Shown one piece after another: positions 10,648 to 18,498 of a DNA stretch of 32,281 nucleotides. Positions within the stretch are counted from its first letter, which is position 1. Every line of letters begins with the position of its first letter. The DNA comes from an uncultured Holdemania sp. (lineage in GTDB: Bacteria; Bacillota_I; Bacilli_A; Erysipelotrichales; Erysipelotrichaceae): positions 1 through 32,281 of the forward strand of contig CAJFOC010000015.1 in NCBI GenBank assembly GCA_904395815.1, read 5' to 3'. A model generated the notes under the pieces. It saw only the letters and a list, made by a program, of their open reading frames with translations, was not told the origin of the DNA and ran no database searches. A program made the translations under genes and the position numbers.

Positions 10648-10842
10648 TTAACCGTTTTTCTGCTGAGCTTTCAGAGTTTTTAAAGCACGGGCGGAAATAC
10701 GGATGCGCTGCGGCTTACCATCGATTACCACTTTTACTTTCTGCAAATTGACGTTCCATTTACGACGGGACGCATGCATGGAATGAGAACGTTTATTTCC
10801 TGATAAAGCCTTCTTACCGGTTATGGCACATACTCTTGACAT
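10648..10842 (-). CDS. rpmB: 50S ribosomal protein L28 (bL28)
   Basis: This is a structural protein of the large ribosomal subunit. The 64-residue basic protein begins [21 protein letters not shown] and carries the family blocks [11 protein letters not shown] and [11 protein letters not shown]. Of the cysteines used by zinc-binding L28 forms, only C5 is present, so this is probably a zinc-independent version. AAAGGGGGG lies about eight bases upstream of the start. It is transcribed against the preceding operon and away from ftsA. The thiN-then-rpmB neighbourhood resembles that in Bacillus subtilis. Confidence 0.96.
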   Translation of the reverse strand: MSRVCAITGKKALSGNKRSHSMHASRRKWNVNLQKVKVVIDGKPQRIRISARALKTLKAQQKNG

Positions 10843-10881
10843 TGACCGTAACCCCCCTTTCCTGTCACAATTCGCTTGTAA

Positions 10882-10910
10882 ACTATAACATGATCGTCGA
10901 TAAAAAGCAA
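10882..10910 (-). promoter_or_regulatory. Promoter of rpmB
   Basis: On the minus strand, TTGCTT and TATAGT are 17 bases apart, with TG one base before the -10 box. The position, 40 bases before the rpmB start, leaves a short leader. This is a strong sigma-A match. Confidence 0.7.
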
Positions 10911-11074
10911 GAATAAACTGAAAAGTTACATCAAAAGAACAAAAAACGGGCTGTGATGAAGGCAGGAAAGATCAGGAAATCTGACAGAATCGGGCTTGCC
11001 TCGGCAGGAAGCGACGGGATCTGCGGGCTTTTTTCAGGTTGTGAAAACGAAACCAAATTGTTGGAAAAATTCTT

Positions 11075-11103
11075 TTGTCCGTATCTGATTTATGATATAG
11101 TAT
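11075..11103 (+). promoter_or_regulatory. Promoter of the ftsA-ftsZ unit
   Basis: TTGTCC at 11075-11080 and TAGTAT at 11098-11103 are 17 bases apart. A shifted reading, TTTTGT with TATAGT at 11096-11101, also has a 17-base spacer. It lies about 30 bases before the ftsA start in the otherwise empty stretch 10911-11133. Confidence 0.55.
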
Positions 11104-11133
11104 ATATGTGGTGCTCAGGGGGTCGAAGAGGTC

Positions 11134-12399
11134 ATGGACAAGCAGATATTCGCCGCGCTGGAGCTGGCAGATTATGAAGTGAAATTGCTGGTGGGCGAGT
11201 TCTTCAATACTCGTTTTAATATAATCAAGGTTGAACGCGTGGCTGTGGCAGGAATTCAGCAGCTGGAGCTGGTGGATGCCGATGCGATGGCCAGGGCAAT
11301 CCGTAAGGCGGCGGACAACGCTTCCAGGATGATCGGCGCCCGGATTGAACGGGTGCTGCTTTGTATTCCGTCGCGGGATATGGTGCGCAAGTCATTGAAA
11401 GTGACGGTGCCGGTGTCTTCTTTTGATCGCCGGGTGACAGTCATGGATATTCGTGCCGCAGTGCACAATGCCATGCAGACGAAGATTGAGAAAGGACTGG
11501 CGCTGATCAGCGCTGTCTGTGTACGCTATACATGCAACGGGATTGCGACGCGCAGGATGCCGTTAGGCGAGCTATGTGATGAACTGACGGTGGATGTAGA
11601 CCTGCTGTGTGCAAATCAGAAAATCGCTTTCGATTATGTCAGCTGTGTTGAAAAGGCGGGGCTGAAGGTGCTGGATATCAGTCTGGACAGTTTTGCGATA
11701 GCCAAGGAAGCGGCGTTGTTTGAACAGACAATGGATCAGAATCTGATTCTGATCCGGCTGGAACGGCAGACGACGACGCTGGCTCTGCTGAGCAGGGGCA
11801 AACTGGCCAGCTGCGAAGTGCTGGATCACGGGATGGATCAATGGAGCCGGGCTTTGGCGGAAAAGTATGAACTGCCCGACAGAGAAGCGATCCGGCTGGT
11901 CAAATACAATACCCGGCTGAATCAGAAACGACCGCCGCAGACTCCGGTGTACATCTGGTCCAAGGGCGGCAAATCCTACACGCTGTCGGAAAAGGAACTG
12001 AGCGATGCGGTGCGGGAACCGCTGGGAAAGTGGCTGAGCGAGGTTGAAATGACATGTCGGCCGATACTGCAGGCGTCAGCGACCCGTGTGGTGATCAGCG
12101 GCGAGGGCGGCGAAATTCAGGAAATCGCCGAGGCAGTCTCGGAATTTCTGAAAGTGGATGCCCGGGTGTATTATCCGGAAACGCTGGGAGTCAGAGACAG
12201 CTCTCTGACAGCCTGTCTCGGTCTGTTTTATGCCTACAAAGATCAGATGGATCTGCAGCAGGACAGTCAGATGAGCATTGATCCGGATCAGTTTGAAAAA
12301 GCAGTGTCTGTCGGGACGATGAAAAAAGAAAAAAACAGTATCGACGATTCGATTACCAAACGGCTGCGGGAGCTGTTGTTTGAAGCGAAACAGAAATAG
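11134..12399 (+). CDS. ftsA: Divergent FtsA-like cell division protein with degenerate nucleotide site
   Basis: FtsA is an actin-fold protein that anchors FtsZ to the membrane and recruits the divisome. This 421-residue protein lies directly before ftsZ and follows the FtsA layout: KLLVGE near 17-22, an SHS2/1C-like region around 60-160, KAGLKVLDISLDSFAIAKEA near 180-199, a C-terminal SGEGGEIQEI adenosine-like segment (G323) and a final amphipathic helix (SITKRLRELLF) that could bind the membrane. However, the phosphate-1 motif (usually DIGT or DIGS) reads ELAD at 10-13. The phosphate-2 motif (usually DIGGGTT) reads RLERQTT from R208. ATP binding may therefore be lost or altered. Assignment rests on layout and on the ftsZ neighbour. 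Another actin-fold protein (PilM/EutJ type) is less likely. Confidence 0.8.
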   Translation: MDKQIFAALELADYEVKLLVGEFFNTRFNIIKVERVAVAGIQQLELVDADAMARAIRKAADNASRMIGARIERVLLCIPSRDMVRKSLKVTVPVSSFDRRVTVMDIRAAVHNAMQTKIEKGLALISAVCVRYTCNGIATRRMPLGELCDELTVDVDLLCANQKIAFDYVSCVEKAGLKVLDISLDSFAIAKEAALFEQTMDQNLILIRLERQTTTLALLSRGKLASCEVLDHGMDQWSRALAEKYELPDREAIRLVKYNTRLNQKRPPQTPVYIWSKGGKSYTLSEKELSDAVREPLGKWLSEVEMTCRPILQASATRVVISGEGGEIQEIAEAVSEFLKVDARVYYPETLGVRDSSLTACLGLFYAYKDQMDLQQDSQMSIDPDQFEKAVSVGTMKKEKNSIDDSITKRLRELLFEAKQK

Positions 12400-12420
12400 A
12401 AAAACGAGAGGATGAAAAAA

Positions 12421-13512
12421 ATGGATTTGGAATACAATCAGGTTGCGAAAATCAAGGTCTTTGGAATCGGAGGCGCCGGCTGCAATGCGGTAAACCGCAT
12501 GGTTGAGGATGGCGTGCAGGGCGTGGAATTCTACGTGGCCAACACGGATATCCAGGATCTCAACAAATCACCGGTAGAAAACAAGATTATACTGGGTCGG
12601 GAAACGACTCGCGGACTGGGCGCCGGAGCGAATCCGGAAATCGGACGCAAAGCGGCCATGGAAAACGAAGAGGAAATCCGGGAAGCGATGAAAGGCGCGG
12701 ATATGGTGTTCATTACCGCCGGTATGGGCGGCGGTACGGGAACCGGCGCGTCTCCGCTGTTTGCCAAGATTGCCAAGGAGATCGGCGCGCTGACGGTGGG
12801 AATTGTCACCAAACCATTTTCGTTTGAAGGACCGCGCCGAAATGCTCAGGCGGAACAGGGACTGGCTCAGCTGAGCGAATTCATTGATTCTCTGATTGTG
12901 GTTTCCAACAATCAATTGCTGCAGGTAATTGGCCGCATTCCGTTTGTGGAAGCGTTCAAGGAAGCGGATAACGTGCTGCGCCAGGGTGTGCAGACGATCA
13001 CGGATCTGATCGCGGTGCCGGCTCTGATCAACCTGGATTTTGCGGATGTCCGGTCGGTTATGGAAGGACAAGGCAGCGCTCTGATCGGTATCGGTATTTC
13101 TCAAAGTGACAACAAAGCGCAGGAGGCGGCGCAGAAGGCTATTCAGTGTCCGCTTCTGGAGGCACAGATCAGCGGTGCAAAAAAGGCGATCGTCAATGTT
13201 ACCGGAGGTGCGGGCATTACCGTGTTTGACGGCAATGATGCGGCAGAGTACATTCGGGAAGCGGCAGGCAATGATATCGATATCATTTTCGGCGTAGCGA
13301 TCAACGAGAAGCTGGGTGAGTCGATTATCGTCACGGTAATTGCGACCGGATTTGATCTGCCGAAGATCAAGGCTCCGGCTTCCGGCAAACCTTCGGTGAA
13401 AACCGCCAGCAAGATGACGGAAAGCGTCAGCCGGGAAAGAGAGGTTGCGGAAGAGGAGTCCGATATCAACGAGATTCCGGATTTTTTCGCTCATCGCGGC
13501 GGCAATAAATAA
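12421..13512 (+). CDS. ftsZ: Cell division protein FtsZ
   Basis: FtsZ is a tubulin-like GTPase that polymerises into the Z ring. The 363 residues begin with [14 protein letters not shown] near the N-terminus. The tubulin signature GGGTGTG is at 103-109, and the T7 loop NLDFADV starts at N204. After the globular core comes a short linker of about 40 residues and a conserved tail, EIPDFFAHR, that matches the FtsA-binding peptide. I start at 12421, because GAGAGGA ends eight bases upstream. The in-frame ATG at 12412 overlaps that site. It is 21 bases downstream of ftsA. The usual upstream dcw genes are not here. Confidence 0.97.
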   Translation: MDLEYNQVAKIKVFGIGGAGCNAVNRMVEDGVQGVEFYVANTDIQDLNKSPVENKIILGRETTRGLGAGANPEIGRKAAMENEEEIREAMKGADMVFITAGMGGGTGTGASPLFAKIAKEIGALTVGIVTKPFSFEGPRRNAQAEQGLAQLSEFIDSLIVVSNNQLLQVIGRIPFVEAFKEADNVLRQGVQTITDLIAVPALINLDFADVRSVMEGQGSALIGIGISQSDNKAQEAAQKAIQCPLLEAQISGAKKAIVNVTGGAGITVFDGNDAAEYIREAAGNDIDIIFGVAINEKLGESIIVTVIATGFDLPKIKAPASGKPSVKTASKMTESVSREREVAEEESDINEIPDFFAHRGGNK

Positions 13513-13533
13513 CATCGTTGTTTCGACAGGCGG

Positions 13534-13563
13534 AAGAGGCTGTGATGGACGGCCTCTTTTTTT
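13534..13563 (+). terminator. Terminator of ftsZ
   Basis: AGAGGC at 13535-13540 pairs with GCCTCT around an 11-base loop, and seven T follow. It closes the ftsA-ftsZ transcript about 20 bases after the stop. Confidence 0.8.
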
Positions 13564-13592
13564 CGTAAAACGAACAATTCCTGCCGATTCAC

Positions 13593-13622
13593 TGGCTGAA
13601 AGCGCTTTATTTGTGGTAAAAT
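13593..13622 (+). promoter_or_regulatory. Possible promoter of the 13653 gene
   Basis: TGGCTG and TAAAAT are 18 bases apart, with TG one base before the -10 box. The gene after it starts 30 bases downstream. The -35 box is weak. Confidence 0.4.
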
Positions 13623-13652
13623 AAAACTAAACAGAAGAAAGGAGTGAGCGGA

Positions 13653-14111
13653 ATGGAAGTCGTTTTGCTGGATGGCACCATGTTTTCGGACAGCTATGAA
13701 TCCAGGCTCACTCTGAAGCGGTTTGTCCGTTATGCCCGGTTACATGAACCGCAGATGATTGCGGTCAGTCATCTGGACAAGCGGAACGCGGCGGCCTGGG
13801 ATCATATGAAAGTGGGGTTTTCGTCAGCGGTACGGTACATGGAGACGAGGGATCTGACGGAAAAAGTGGGCGAGTGGACAGCGACGCTGACAGAACAGGG
13901 ATTGCAGATTGCGGATCGGCTGGTTCTTTCCCACCCGGGAGCGGCGGCGTGGATCAGGCTGCGTCCGCAGATCAGCTGGCGGTATATTGTTTTTGATATG
14001 ATGAGCAGTCCGGCGTTTGCCCTGTATCATCATTGCCGGACTTTCCCGGATCACCATTCCATTTTTATTTTTATTCGTGTTCGCAATGACGGACAGAGAA
14101 TTTTCAATTAA
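13653..14111 (+). CDS. Unknown 152-residue protein
   Basis: I do not recognise a family. The start at 13653 is set by AAAGGAG 10 bases upstream; an in-frame GTG nine bases earlier overlaps it. Residues 1-110 look like an ordinary soluble alpha/beta protein (MEVVLLDGTMFSDSYESRL at the start). The last 45 residues are rich in H, F, R and I and look less natural. The tail DNA also turns AT-rich, so a frameshift or read-through near 13990 is possible. It has its own promoter and is separate from the following cluster, which starts after a gap of 86 bases. Confidence 0.6.
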   Translation: MEVVLLDGTMFSDSYESRLTLKRFVRYARLHEPQMIAVSHLDKRNAAAWDHMKVGFSSAVRYMETRDLTEKVGEWTATLTEQGLQIADRLVLSHPGAAAWIRLRPQISWRYIVFDMMSSPAFALYHHCRTFPDHHSIFIFIRVRNDGQRIFN

Positions 14112-14149
14112 AAAAATTAATTTTTTCATTCATAAAATCAAACTTGCAG

Positions 14150-14177
14150 TTGAAAAAATAACAGAAGAAGATATAAT
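14150..14177 (+). promoter_or_regulatory. Sigma-A promoter of the small-protein cluster
   Basis: TTGAAA at 14150-14155 and a perfect TATAAT at 14172-14177 are 16 bases apart. The sequence upstream is very AT-rich, which may act as an UP element. The first gene starts 20 bases after the -10 box. Confidence 0.75.
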
Positions 14178-14197
14178 GAATTCAGGAGGGATCCTGT

Positions 14198-14479
14198 ATG
14201 GCCAATAAGATTAAGATTCTTGTCGAATCGAAAGATCAGTGTGTCAATCTTCCGGCAATTCCGCTGAAAGTGGCGTATTTTACGTTGAAAACCGGGATCT
14301 GGAGCATGCGTTTTATTCCTGAACAGGATCGCGATCCCCAGCTGCAGCAACTGGCAAAACACCGGGATTGTCTCTGTGCGATGCTTCGTACCATGATCCG
14401 GGATCTCAAACCGATGGAACCGTTTCGGATGATTGAAGTGGAAACCGAAACGGAACGGGTCACAATTGATCTGCTTTGA
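14198..14479 (+). CDS. Unknown 93-residue protein, first gene of the SHOCT-like cluster
   Basis: No family name can be given with certainty. The opening KIKILVESKDQCVNLPAIPL resembles the middle segment of the third gene of the cluster (LKVFVEAANGDKVRVNVP at about 60-77 of that protein). Its end, MIEVETETERVTIDLL, resembles that protein's end, VDIVSAQGDKVRIVVE. It therefore looks like the same small beta-alpha-beta module without the N-terminal SHOCT-like helix pair. No signal peptide is seen, although residues 22-37 are mildly hydrophobic. CAGGAGGG precedes the ATG. It is co-transcribed with the next two genes. Confidence 0.7.
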   Translation: MANKIKILVESKDQCVNLPAIPLKVAYFTLKTGIWSMRFIPEQDRDPQLQQLAKHRDCLCAMLRTMIRDLKPMEPFRMIEVETETERVTIDLL

Positions 14480-14494
14480 CAAGGAGGTGGATGG

Positions 14495-14863
14495 ATGCGC
14501 AATGAGGTATTTGGAACATGTCCGGTATGCGGACATCAGCTGCTGGCAACAAGACTGACCTGTTCGTGCTGTCATACGGAAATTACCGGTGAGTTTGCCC
14601 TGTCGCGTTTCAGTTATCTGAATCGGGATGAGCTGCAGTTTGTGGAAACCTTTATCCGGGTTCAGGGCAACATCAAGGAAATGGAAAAGGAGTTTAATAT
14701 CTCCTATCCGACGGTGAAGAAGATGCTGGAATCCATTATTCAGAAAATGGGTTTTTCCTCGGCGCAAAAGGAAGAACCGGCGGCGGATGCGGAAGATATT
14801 CTGACGCAGCTGCAGCAGGGCAGGATTTCAGCGGATGAAGCGATTGCGCTGCTGAAGAAATAG
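14495..14863 (+). CDS. DUF2089-family zinc-ribbon / helix-turn-helix protein
   Basis: Proteins of this family are small putative regulators. An N-terminal zinc ribbon uses C9 and C12 with C23 and C26 (CPVC, TCSCC). The middle part, with LNRDELQFVETFIRVQGNIKE followed by YPTVKKMLESI, reads as a helix-turn-helix of the kind found in sigma-like and LuxR-like proteins. The final 25 residues (EDILTQLQQGRISADEAIALL) form a SHOCT-like helix pair that is repeated at the start of the next protein. AAGGAGG lies seven bases before the ATG. Likely role: transcriptional control of this cluster or of envelope genes. That is inference. Confidence 0.8.
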   Translation: MRNEVFGTCPVCGHQLLATRLTCSCCHTEITGEFALSRFSYLNRDELQFVETFIRVQGNIKEMEKEFNISYPTVKKMLESIIQKMGFSSAQKEEPAADAEDILTQLQQGRISADEAIALLKK

Positions 14864-14872
14864 GAGGCGTTC

Positions 14873-15274
14873 ATGAATTCCAGAGAAAAAGTGATGGAAA
14901 TGGTTCGCGACGGGACGCTGAGCGTGGAAGAAGGATTGCGTCTTCTGGAGGCCATTGAAGAAAGTGAGAAAAAGAAGAAGAGACCGGAACCGGCCCCTGA
15001 GCCGCTGATCAGATCTTCCTCGCTGTCCCGTCCGCGCATGCTCAAGGTGTTTGTGGAAGCGGCCAATGGCGATAAGGTGCGGGTAAATGTTCCGACAGCT
15101 CTGATTCGGGCGGGTCTGGATTTTAGCCGTCAGATGGAGCTGAGCGGGATTCATTCCAAGCTGGAAGGCGTAGATCTGGAGCTGATTCTGAAGATGGTGG
15201 AAGAAGGACAGATCGGTGAGCTGGTTGACATCGTTTCCGCTCAGGGAGATAAGGTTCGCATTGTTGTGGAGTAG
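14873..15274 (+). CDS. SHOCT-like domain protein (YvlB N-terminal type)
   Basis: The 133-residue protein begins with a helix pair, REKVMEMVRDGTLSVEEGLRLLEAIE, the SHOCT-like element seen at the N-terminus of YvlB/DUF4097-type proteins. A charged linker follows (about 28-55). A beta-alpha module with LKVFVEAANGDKVRVNVP, LDLELILKMVEEGQIGELVDI-like and GDKVRIVVE segments completes it. The beta-helical DUF4097 part of YvlB is not present. It starts nine bases after the previous stop, with GGAGG upstream. The three genes probably act together, and the matching helix pairs could mediate contact between them. The molecular function is unknown. Confidence 0.75.
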   Translation: MNSREKVMEMVRDGTLSVEEGLRLLEAIEESEKKKKRPEPAPEPLIRSSSLSRPRMLKVFVEAANGDKVRVNVPTALIRAGLDFSRQMELSGIHSKLEGVDLELILKMVEEGQIGELVDIVSAQGDKVRIVVE

Positions 15275-15295
15275 GAAGCCGGGGGCTTCCTTTTT
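15274..15295 (+). terminator. Terminator of the small-protein cluster
   Basis: GGAAGCC and GGCTTCC form a perfect seven-base-pair stem around a GGG loop, followed by five T. The stem begins at the last base of the preceding stop codon. Confidence 0.85.
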
Positions 15296-15304
15296 CCTGA
15301 GATC

Positions 15305-15313
15305 TGATATAAT
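15305..15313 (+). promoter_or_regulatory. Extended -10 promoter of the SIS gene
   Basis: TG one base before a perfect TATAAT (15308-15313) makes an extended -10. No good -35 box is present because that position falls in the preceding terminator. The gene starts 18 bases downstream. Confidence 0.55.
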
Positions 15314-15331
15314 GAGAAAGAGGTGTTGCGG

Positions 15332-16477
15332 ATGTTTCTGGAAGATAGCCGTCAGCTGCAGAAAGAGTGGCTGAATCTGGCTGAAAACGGAATGGATGAG
15401 CTGATTGAACTGGGCCGTGCTCTGGCGGAAACGCTGAAGAAACGCCGGCGGGTGTTCGCTTTTGGTATCGGGCTGGATCATTTGTTTGCGGAGGAGCTGA
15501 CCGCCCGGCTGGGTGGACATGAAGCGATCGCAGGCTTATTTCCAAGCGAACTGATGAGCTATGACCGGCGGATGCCGTGGATCGCTCAGTGCGCTGATTA
15601 CAGTACTGTGCTGATGAAAGGGTGGGGACTGCAGCGCGAGGACGGGGTTCTTTCCTTTTCCTCTTCTGACAGCGCTCTGGCTCAGGCAATGCAGAAAAAC
15701 TGCCGCCGCAGCGGGGTGCAGTGGCTGGCGCTGGGAGCGAAGAGCTGGCCTCTGTCTTCGCCGTTTCTGCCGGTGTTTCAGGTTTACGCCGCTCAGGCTG
15801 TCAACGCGGTCAGCTTTGCGACGCTGGCTGAAGAAGACGCGGTGGAAACCATGCACCGGCTGAACAAGGAAGTGCTGGCGGTGCTGGAACATCTGGAAAA
15901 GACGCAGCAGGGCAATGTGATGAAGGTCGTGGAAACGATGCGCCGTCATCGCGGAAGGCTGTTCATTCTGGGCAGCGGCCATTCGCACATGCTGCAGGAT
16001 GTGGCGGCAGCCATGGATTGTCCGTCAGTTGTGCCGGTTCTGGAGCCGGAACTGATGGTGTTTGATCCTCAGAAAACGGCGCGGACGCAGAAACAGCGTG
16101 ATTATGCGTCATCGATTATCGAGCAGTTTCAGATCACGGATCAGGATGTAGTTCTGCTGCCATCAAATACCGGCAATGGCATCATGAATATTGAGCTGGC
16201 TTATCAGCTGTGGCAGAATCGGACTACGGTGGCGGTTTTCACCAACATGCGCCAGTCGCCGGTCATCCGTTCCCTGCATCCCAGCGGCCGGCGGTTGTTT
16301 GAGACGGCGGACATTGTCATCGACAACGGCTGCGTCAACCGGGATCTGAGCCTGACGATCGGCGGCCAGCGGCGTTGTCCGCTGTCTTCTCTGGCGTTAT
16401 TGAGCTGCGGAATTCTGCTGTTGCGCCAGCTGAAGGAAGTGCTGCAGGAGGAGGAAGATGAAGAAGAGCGTCCATAA
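15332..16477 (+). CDS. Tandem SIS-domain protein (UPF0309-like, duplicated)
   Basis: SIS domains bind phosphosugars and act as isomerases, lyases or sensors. The 381-residue protein appears to hold two. The C-terminal half (about 190-365) is close to the UPF0309 sugar isomerase type: RLFILGSGHSHMLQDVA, VLEPELMVFD, DQDVVLLPSNTGNG, then RLFETADIVIDNGCVNRD. The N-terminal half (about 25-170) repeats the layout with VFAFGIGLDHLFAEEL and FPSELMSYD, but lacks the SNTGNG-like loop and is probably degenerate. The start at 15332 follows AAAGAGGTG. The last 20 bases overlap the next gene, encoding a secreted protein, which suggests shared handling of an amino sugar or related product. Confidence 0.75.
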   Translation: MFLEDSRQLQKEWLNLAENGMDELIELGRALAETLKKRRRVFAFGIGLDHLFAEELTARLGGHEAIAGLFPSELMSYDRRMPWIAQCADYSTVLMKGWGLQREDGVLSFSSSDSALAQAMQKNCRRSGVQWLALGAKSWPLSSPFLPVFQVYAAQAVNAVSFATLAEEDAVETMHRLNKEVLAVLEHLEKTQQGNVMKVVETMRRHRGRLFILGSGHSHMLQDVAAAMDCPSVVPVLEPELMVFDPQKTARTQKQRDYASSIIEQFQITDQDVVLLPSNTGNGIMNIELAYQLWQNRTTVAVFTNMRQSPVIRSLHPSGRRLFETADIVIDNGCVNRDLSLTIGGQRRCPLSSLALLSCGILLLRQLKEVLQEEEDEEERP

Positions 16478-18374
16478 GCGCTTTTTCTGGTCCTGGCTGA
16501 TGGCGTTGTTGCTGGCGCTGGGGATGGTGGTACCGGTTCAGGCGGAAGCGACGCCTCTGGCCGGGGCCAGTTTTGCGAGTGTGTACCGGCATGTGATGCC
16601 CTTTCAGGCAGAAGAGGTCGTTCACTGGCAGCAGCAGACGCTGAGCGAAACGGTGTGGCGCAATGACGTGCTGGAGGCCAAGGTCGCTGTCTGGGCCAGA
16701 GAGGATCTGACTCAGGTTACCGTCAGCACGCAGGGGCTGGATGGCCTGGGTCCGGCAGACATTCGCTGGCTGCAGTCAACCAGAGCCAACATCGGCAACG
16801 CGGATCCGGAGGCGCCGGTACTCAGCTTCCCGGACATCATCGGGCAATCGGGCGCCACTCAGATTGAGGCAGGCCATTTTCAATGCGCATGGATTTCCAT
16901 TCCCATTCCGGCGCAGGCAAAGCCGGGCAAGATCACAGGCAGCATTGTGATTGAAGCAGAGCCGCTGGCGCAGCCGCTGCGTCTGCAGCTTCAGCTGGAA
17001 GTGCTGGATTTGGAGGTCCCTTCACCACAGCAGACGGGGATGCAGATTGAATTCTGGCAGCATCCCTATACCAGCGCCCGTTATTATGGGGTAGAACCTT
17101 TCAGCATCGAACATGCCGCTTTTCTTTTGCCGCAGCTGAGAGAATACGCGCAGATGGGCGGCAGCAGCGTGATTGCCAACATCGTTGAGGAAGCGTGGAA
17201 TCATCAGTCCTATGATTCAGACCCGTCCATGATCCGCTGGATTCGTCAGCCGGATGGAACCATTGGCTTTGATTATACGGAATTTGATCGCTGGATTGAA
17301 CTGGCAATCACCGCCGGCGTTCTGGATCCGGATGCCGGGGCCGGACAGATCAAGGCCTACAGCGTGGCACCCTGGGGCAACATCGTCACGCTGATCAACG
17401 AGGAAGACGGCAGCCGTCAGCGGCTGATGCTGGAGGTGGGGAGCGAATCATGGCGGTCGATGTGGACGGTATTTCTGGAAGACTTCATGCGTCATACCAA
17501 GCAGAAAGGCTGGTTTGAGCTGATCGCTCTTTCGATGGATGAACGGGATGAGGAATCAATGCGGCTGTGCATCGAGCTGATTCATAGTATCCGCGATGAT
17601 CAGGGACAGTCGTTCAGAATTGCAGCACAGATCAACGACGTTATGGCAAACAGGGATCTTCTCGATCAGATTGACGATCTTTCCATCGGACTGTCGCAGA
17701 TCGATGACCGTTCGGATTCCCTGCGACAGCTATGTCAAAGGCGTCGTCAGCAAGGTCAGATCACAACGCTGTACACCTGCACCGGGCACTATCCCAGCGC
17801 CTACACGATTTCCGATATGGCGGATCCGGTCTGGGTGATGTGGTATACGATGAAACAGGGAACTGACGGCTTTCTGCGCTGGTCATGGGATGGCTGGGTG
17901 GAGGATCCTTTACAAGAGGTCACTTACCGGACCTTTGAACCGGGAGATCCGTGGCTGATTTATCCGGCGCCCCGGAATACCCGGGATGAGGTTTTCTATT
18001 CTTCGCCCCGTTATCAGATGCTGAAGCAGGGGATCCGGGATGTCAGCAAAGCCAGGCTGCTGCGGTCGCTGTCGTTATCGATGCAGCAGCAGGTGGATGA
18101 ACTGGTTGTTTCGTTAAGGCGGCCGCAGGGAATGATCGACCGCTATGGCAGTGCGGTGTACGCCAGCGAGGCGGACCGGGAGCTGACTCAGCAGGAAGTC
18201 ATCCGCATGAGAGAGGGAATTCATGAGCTGAGCCGGCAGGCACTGGCGGCAGGGCTGAGCGCCGGCGGCGCAGCGAAAACCATCTCTTCAGAGCGGATCG
18301 TTGTCAAAGCGGATCAGAGCTGGCAGCCTACCATGCCTTTGAAACGGTTATGGATGCTTTCCACAGCCGGCTGA
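16458..18374 (+). CDS. Secreted DUF4091 (glycoside hydrolase-like) protein
   Basis: The N-terminus has a basic start, a hydrophobic core at 12-26 and a likely signal peptidase site after VQA at residue 29, so the protein should be exported. Residues about 35-180 look like a beta-sandwich. The following 350 residues look like the TIM-barrel-type DUF4091 region, with YTEFDRWIELA, LIALSMDERDEESM and the WYTMKQGTDGFLRWSWDGW block. Family members are thought to act on carbohydrates. The substrate here is unknown. The DEP triplet common in relatives reads DER. GGAGGAGGAAG in the end of the SIS gene supplies the ribosome binding site. A perfect palindromic terminator follows the stop. No lipobox or sortase motif is seen. 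Confidence 0.7.
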   Translation: MKKSVHKRFFWSWLMALLLALGMVVPVQAEATPLAGASFASVYRHVMPFQAEEVVHWQQQTLSETVWRNDVLEAKVAVWAREDLTQVTVSTQGLDGLGPADIRWLQSTRANIGNADPEAPVLSFPDIIGQSGATQIEAGHFQCAWISIPIPAQAKPGKITGSIVIEAEPLAQPLRLQLQLEVLDLEVPSPQQTGMQIEFWQHPYTSARYYGVEPFSIEHAAFLLPQLREYAQMGGSSVIANIVEEAWNHQSYDSDPSMIRWIRQPDGTIGFDYTEFDRWIELAITAGVLDPDAGAGQIKAYSVAPWGNIVTLINEEDGSRQRLMLEVGSESWRSMWTVFLEDFMRHTKQKGWFELIALSMDERDEESMRLCIELIHSIRDDQGQSFRIAAQINDVMANRDLLDQIDDLSIGLSQIDDRSDSLRQLCQRRRQQGQITTLYTCTGHYPSAYTISDMADPVWVMWYTMKQGTDGFLRWSWDGWVEDPLQEVTYRTFEPGDPWLIYPAPRNTRDEVFYSSPRYQMLKQGIRDVSKARLLRSLSLSMQQQVDELVVSLRRPQGMIDRYGSAVYASEADRELTQQEVIRMREGIHELSRQALAAGLSAGGAAKTISSERIVVKADQSWQPTMPLKRLWMLSTAG

Positions 18375-18378
18375 TCAT

Positions 18379-18410
18379 AGACAAAAAGCGCGTTAACGCG
18401 CTTTTTGTCT
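18379..18410. terminator. Perfect 32-base palindrome, bidirectional terminator
   Basis: Every base from 18379 to 18410 pairs with its mirror. A CGCG-rich centre is flanked by a five-base A run on one side and a five-base T run on the other, so it can end transcription in either direction. It separates the SIS/DUF4091 unit from the ATPase gene. Confidence 0.8.
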
Positions 18411-18498
18411 GGCTTTGCGGCGTAAAGCTGCAGGGGAAGAAGTTCTAAGCTGACACAAGGACAGATATAGATGGAAGTAGAAAAGGAGACGTGCCATC

